From: JADGAU01 sp045047105
Lineage (GTDB): Bacteria > Pseudomonadota > Gammaproteobacteria > GRL18
Assembly (NCBI GenBank): GCA_045047105.1
Contig: JASFYQ010000086.1
Location: 1-52,732, forward strand
DNA: 52,732 bases
Direction: 5' to 3'
Shown: in pieces, positions 50,436 through 52,732 of the stretch
Layout: every line of letters starts with the position of its first letter
Position numbering within the stretch: position 1 is the stretch's first letter
The notes under the pieces: generated by a model
What the model saw: the letters and a program-made list of their open reading frames with translations, nothing else
Databases searched by the model: none
Told to the model about the DNA's origin: nothing
Position numbers and translations under genes: made by a program

Positions 50436-51092
50436 TTGTCTGAATTTCTTGGGGTATTATATTATTTTATATCAGATGCAAAAATTGAATCTAATAAACT
50501 GCACCATATACTTACAAATGCAGTTAATAAATCATTTAATCGAATTTCTGTAGATACGGATACATCAACCAGTGATACTGTTGTCAGCTTGTGTAATGGG
50601 CTTGCAGGGCAAGTTGACATTAATGCATTTGAAGAAATATTAACAGAAATGGCCGTTTTCTTAGCTAAAGAAATAGCCCGAGATGGAGAAGGGGCTACTA
50701 AGTTAATTGAGCTGATAGTTTCTGGAGCCCAAACAAAAGAGCAAGCACTTCTGACCGCAAAATCGGTTATAAATTCGCCTTTAGTAAAAACGGCAATTTA
50801 TGGAAGCGATCCAAATTGGGGACGTTTTGTTATGGCAATAGGAAAAGTGTTTCAATATTCTGTTGATATTTCAGAATTAAAAATATATTTTGGAAAAGGC
50901 AGTAATCGACTGGGAATAGATTTACAGATGTTTGACCAAAATCGGGTTCCTTTGAAAGAAATTTCTGAGCTACTGAGTAATAAAGAAGTCTATATTGAAA
51001 TTGTGCTTGGAAAAGGGGCTTACTCTGAAAAAGTCTGGGGCTGTGATTTGACTGAAGAATATATCAAAATAAATGCGCATTACACGACCTAA
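50436..51092 (+). pseudogene. argJ: ArgJ beta-chain fragment
   Basis: A 218-residue frame matching the C-terminal half of glutamate N-acetyltransferase ArgJ: NKSFNRISVDTDTSTSDTVV, ARDGEGATKLIEL, INSPLVKTAIYGSDPNWGRF and a C-terminus ending YIKINAHYTT. ArgJ normally cleaves itself at an A-T-M-L site, freeing a catalytic threonine at the beta-chain N-terminus; here that region reads SEFLGVLYYFISDAKI, so the nucleophile is gone and the whole alpha chain is absent. It starts at a TTG. It is probably a truncated relic, although the remaining frame is unbroken. Confidence 0.8.
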
Positions 51093-51144
51093 ATATAGGC
51101 TTTGTATTCACTGTATATTTTAAGGCTACTTATTGAGATGTTAA

Positions 51145-51510
51145 ATGGCAATACCTATAAAGCAGTTTAAAAAAATTGAGCAATTGGAATTAGGGCTTGC
51201 TGATCCATCGGCTCGAAAAAATATTGCTCGAATCATTGATTTAATATCCGATGAATTTGAAGAGTTTAGCAGCTCAGGTACAGTTATTCGAAAGCAGGAT
51301 GTTTTAGCCTGGCTTAAAACACCCGATCCGGTTCAATATGAACTATCTGATTTTAAATTCAAAGAGTTGAGTGAAGACTGTATTCTTGTTACATACACCT
51401 CACTTATTTCGGGAAAAAAAGCATTTCGTAGCTCAATATGGGTAAATGAAAATGCAAGCTGGAAAATGTTGCATCATCAAGCAACTACAGTTCTGCCAAA
51501 CGGAAGTTAA
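51145..51510 (+). CDS. DUF4440 / NTF2-like domain protein
   Basis: A 121-residue soluble protein with an NTF2-like cone fold. An N-terminal helix pair (KKIEQLELGLADPSARKN) is followed by EFEEFSSSGTVIRKQDVLAWL and a beta sheet (DCILVTYTSLISGKKAFRSS, SSIWVNENASWKMLHHQAT). The family binds or isomerises small molecules in many contexts; the role here is unknown. No close operon partner is seen. Confidence 0.82.
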   Translation: MAIPIKQFKKIEQLELGLADPSARKNIARIIDLISDEFEEFSSSGTVIRKQDVLAWLKTPDPVQYELSDFKFKELSEDCILVTYTSLISGKKAFRSSIWVNENASWKMLHHQATTVLPNGS

Positions 51511-51720
51511 CAAAGGCAAGTAGCAACATGTTTTGCTATTGCCCCAATTGAGGATAGGAAAAGTAATGGAGACTCTGGTTAAAGCAGGAGGCATCTATAA
51601 TATTTTATGTAGCAAGAATCGGGTCGAGTTTTGTTGTGAAAGCTCTTAGAATATGGGTCTTTGGTCGTTAAACAGCATGGTTTTTTGCTCAAACGTCCAC
51701 AATTAAAATGTAGATAATAA

Positions 51721-52557
51721 ATGACTGCTAATGAACAGATAAACTATGGGCGAATTGAAGTAGCAATCGACTATATTAAATTGCACTTTAAAAGCCAGCC
51801 TTGCTTAGATGAAATAGCTGGGGTAGTAGGTTTAAGTACTTTTCATTTTCAGCGATTATTCACAGCCTGGGCAGGTGTTAGCCCTAAAAAATTTATGCAA
51901 TACCTGAGCATTGAATACGCTAAGCAGCTGTTAAAAGAGAGCCAATCTACACTGCTTGATACCGCTTATGAAACGGGGTTATCTGGCACAGGCCGCTTGC
52001 ATGATTTATTTGTAAATATTGAAGGAATGACTCCTGGAGAGTTTAAAAAAGGTGGAGAAAATCTGCATATAAATTATTGTTTTGCAGCAAGCCCATTTGG
52101 GCAGCTTATTGTGGCATCGACTAGCAAAGGCGTATGCCATATGTTTTTTGAAGAAAATAAACAGCTGGCATTGTCTGATCTACGTTCTCGTTTCCCAAAT
52201 GCACAATATCACCCGCGTGTTGATAAGTTCCAACAAAATGCTCTTTGCATTTTTCAAAAAGACTGGCAGCAATTGAAACAAATAAAATTGCATCTAAATG
52301 CTACGCCTTTTCAGTTAAAAGTGTGGCAGAGCTTGTTAAAAATTCCATTTGGAAAACTATCTACCTATAAAGCGATTGCTAAAAATATTGGTCAACCCAA
52401 AGCGGCCAGGGCAGTTGGGACAGCTATGGGCAACAATCCCGTGGCATTTCTTATACCCTGCCATAGAGTAATACAAGCCAGTGGAAAGAGCGGTGGTTAT
52501 ATGTGGGGGAATACTCGAAAATCAGTTATTATAGGCTGGGAAGCATCAAGAGAATAA
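51721..52557 (+). CDS. AraC-type regulator fused to O6-alkylguanine-DNA alkyltransferase (Ada-like)
   Basis: A 278-residue protein. An AraC-type HTH domain occupies about residues 1-108 (CLDEIAGVVGLSTFHFQRLF, GMTPGEFKKGG). The alkyltransferase domain follows from about 115, with the methyl-accepting cysteine C247 in FLIPCHRVIQASGKSGGY and the HTH helix in AARAVGTAMGNN. It lacks the N-terminal zinc Ada domain that repairs methylphosphotriesters, so it resembles the shorter Ada fusions. It should repair O6-methylguanine; whether it also activates genes is uncertain. Confidence 0.93.
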   Translation: MTANEQINYGRIEVAIDYIKLHFKSQPCLDEIAGVVGLSTFHFQRLFTAWAGVSPKKFMQYLSIEYAKQLLKESQSTLLDTAYETGLSGTGRLHDLFVNIEGMTPGEFKKGGENLHINYCFAASPFGQLIVASTSKGVCHMFFEENKQLALSDLRSRFPNAQYHPRVDKFQQNALCIFQKDWQQLKQIKLHLNATPFQLKVWQSLLKIPFGKLSTYKAIAKNIGQPKAARAVGTAMGNNPVAFLIPCHRVIQASGKSGGYMWGNTRKSVIIGWEASRE

Positions 52558-52732
52558 TCAATGTGTTCTATTGATGATCTTTACTTCATTTTAAACTGCT
52601 CAAGTGTTCTTATCTAAATAAGATAATATTCTTCCCCCAGCTTTTTTATCTTTTGTGACGGTTTTGTGAATATTTTCTGCCATACTGAATGAATTAGCAT
52701 TTTTATCTCTATATACAGAATACAGAATACAG
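52558..52732. other. Window edge: small dyads and a TACAGAA repeat
   Basis: After the Ada-like gene, short dyads (ATCAAT/ATTGAT near 52558-52576 and TTATCT/AGATAA at 52610-52626) may form weak hairpins. The window ends inside a TACAGAA tandem repeat (52714-52732, at least 2.7 copies), which runs off the edge. Confidence 0.5.

Noticed and set aside
51566..51649. A 27-codon frame METLVKAGGIYNIL... before the Ada-like gene
   Set aside because: It could be the first codons of a lost membrane protein, but it is too short to support, and stops follow in all frames.

Overview
This is an AT-rich stretch of a gammaproteobacterial chromosome. The surE-pcm-yqaA-nlpD-rpoS order at 1809-5979 is a hallmark of that class. 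The sequence alone does not fix the genus. The pairing of hom with an RpfE-like (COG4255) gene, the Wsp-like chemosensory cluster, and the SSS symporter/DUF294/exonuclease operon would suit an aquatic, possibly Methylococcales-type bacterium, but this is a guess because no methane or sulfur oxidation gene is present.

Layout. 1-1652: a tRNA-Arg(ACG) gene and a displaced copy of its 3' half enclose about 1.45 kb of very AT-rich DNA holding a ParE/RelE-type toxin-antitoxin pair and a gene broken in several frames, a miniature relic island. 1809-5979: the stationary-phase and envelope block ending in rpoS. 6187-14690: mostly housekeeping genes (Mth938-like protein, AlaC-type aminotransferase, homoserine dehydrogenase, RpfE-like protein, RoxA oxygenase, PurB, acylphosphatase, a MerB-like organomercurial lyase and MsrA). 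15259-20557: an SSS symporter with its DUF4212 small subunit, a periplasmic protein, a cNMP/CBS/DUF294 regulator and a DEDDh exonuclease, with tandem repeats that multiply the ribosome-binding sites.

20845-33404: a compact Wsp/ACF-type chemosensory cluster: CheW, CheR-TPR, CheW, REC-HD-GYP, a soluble globin-coupled receptor with a CZB domain, a membrane NIT receptor, CheA-REC, CheB, then a GAF-GGDEF diguanylate cyclase. Both a predicted c-di-GMP phosphodiesterase and a predicted cyclase sit in it, so the likely output is c-di-GMP level in response to a haem ligand such as O2 and to nitrate or nitrite. This is the most system-like part of the window.

33461-52557: a class I methyltransferase, an RND efflux pair, YaeQ, DUF1415, an RNase H-like protein, a frame-disrupted membrane protein, a tiny lipoprotein, an alpha/beta hydrolase, a thioredoxin-like oxidoreductase, a ferredoxin-NADP reductase, MltA, an orphan DUF2384 antitoxin, DUF3108 and DUF5062 proteins, RNase Z, RsgA, a DUF4440 protein and an AraC-Ada-type alkyltransferase. 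This part also carries visible decay: the C-terminal remnant of a YheT-type hydrolase, a BrnT toxin tail beside an intact BrnA antitoxin, and an ArgJ beta-chain fragment. Two copies of a roughly 50-bp repeat with inverted ends lie upstream of two of these wrecks.
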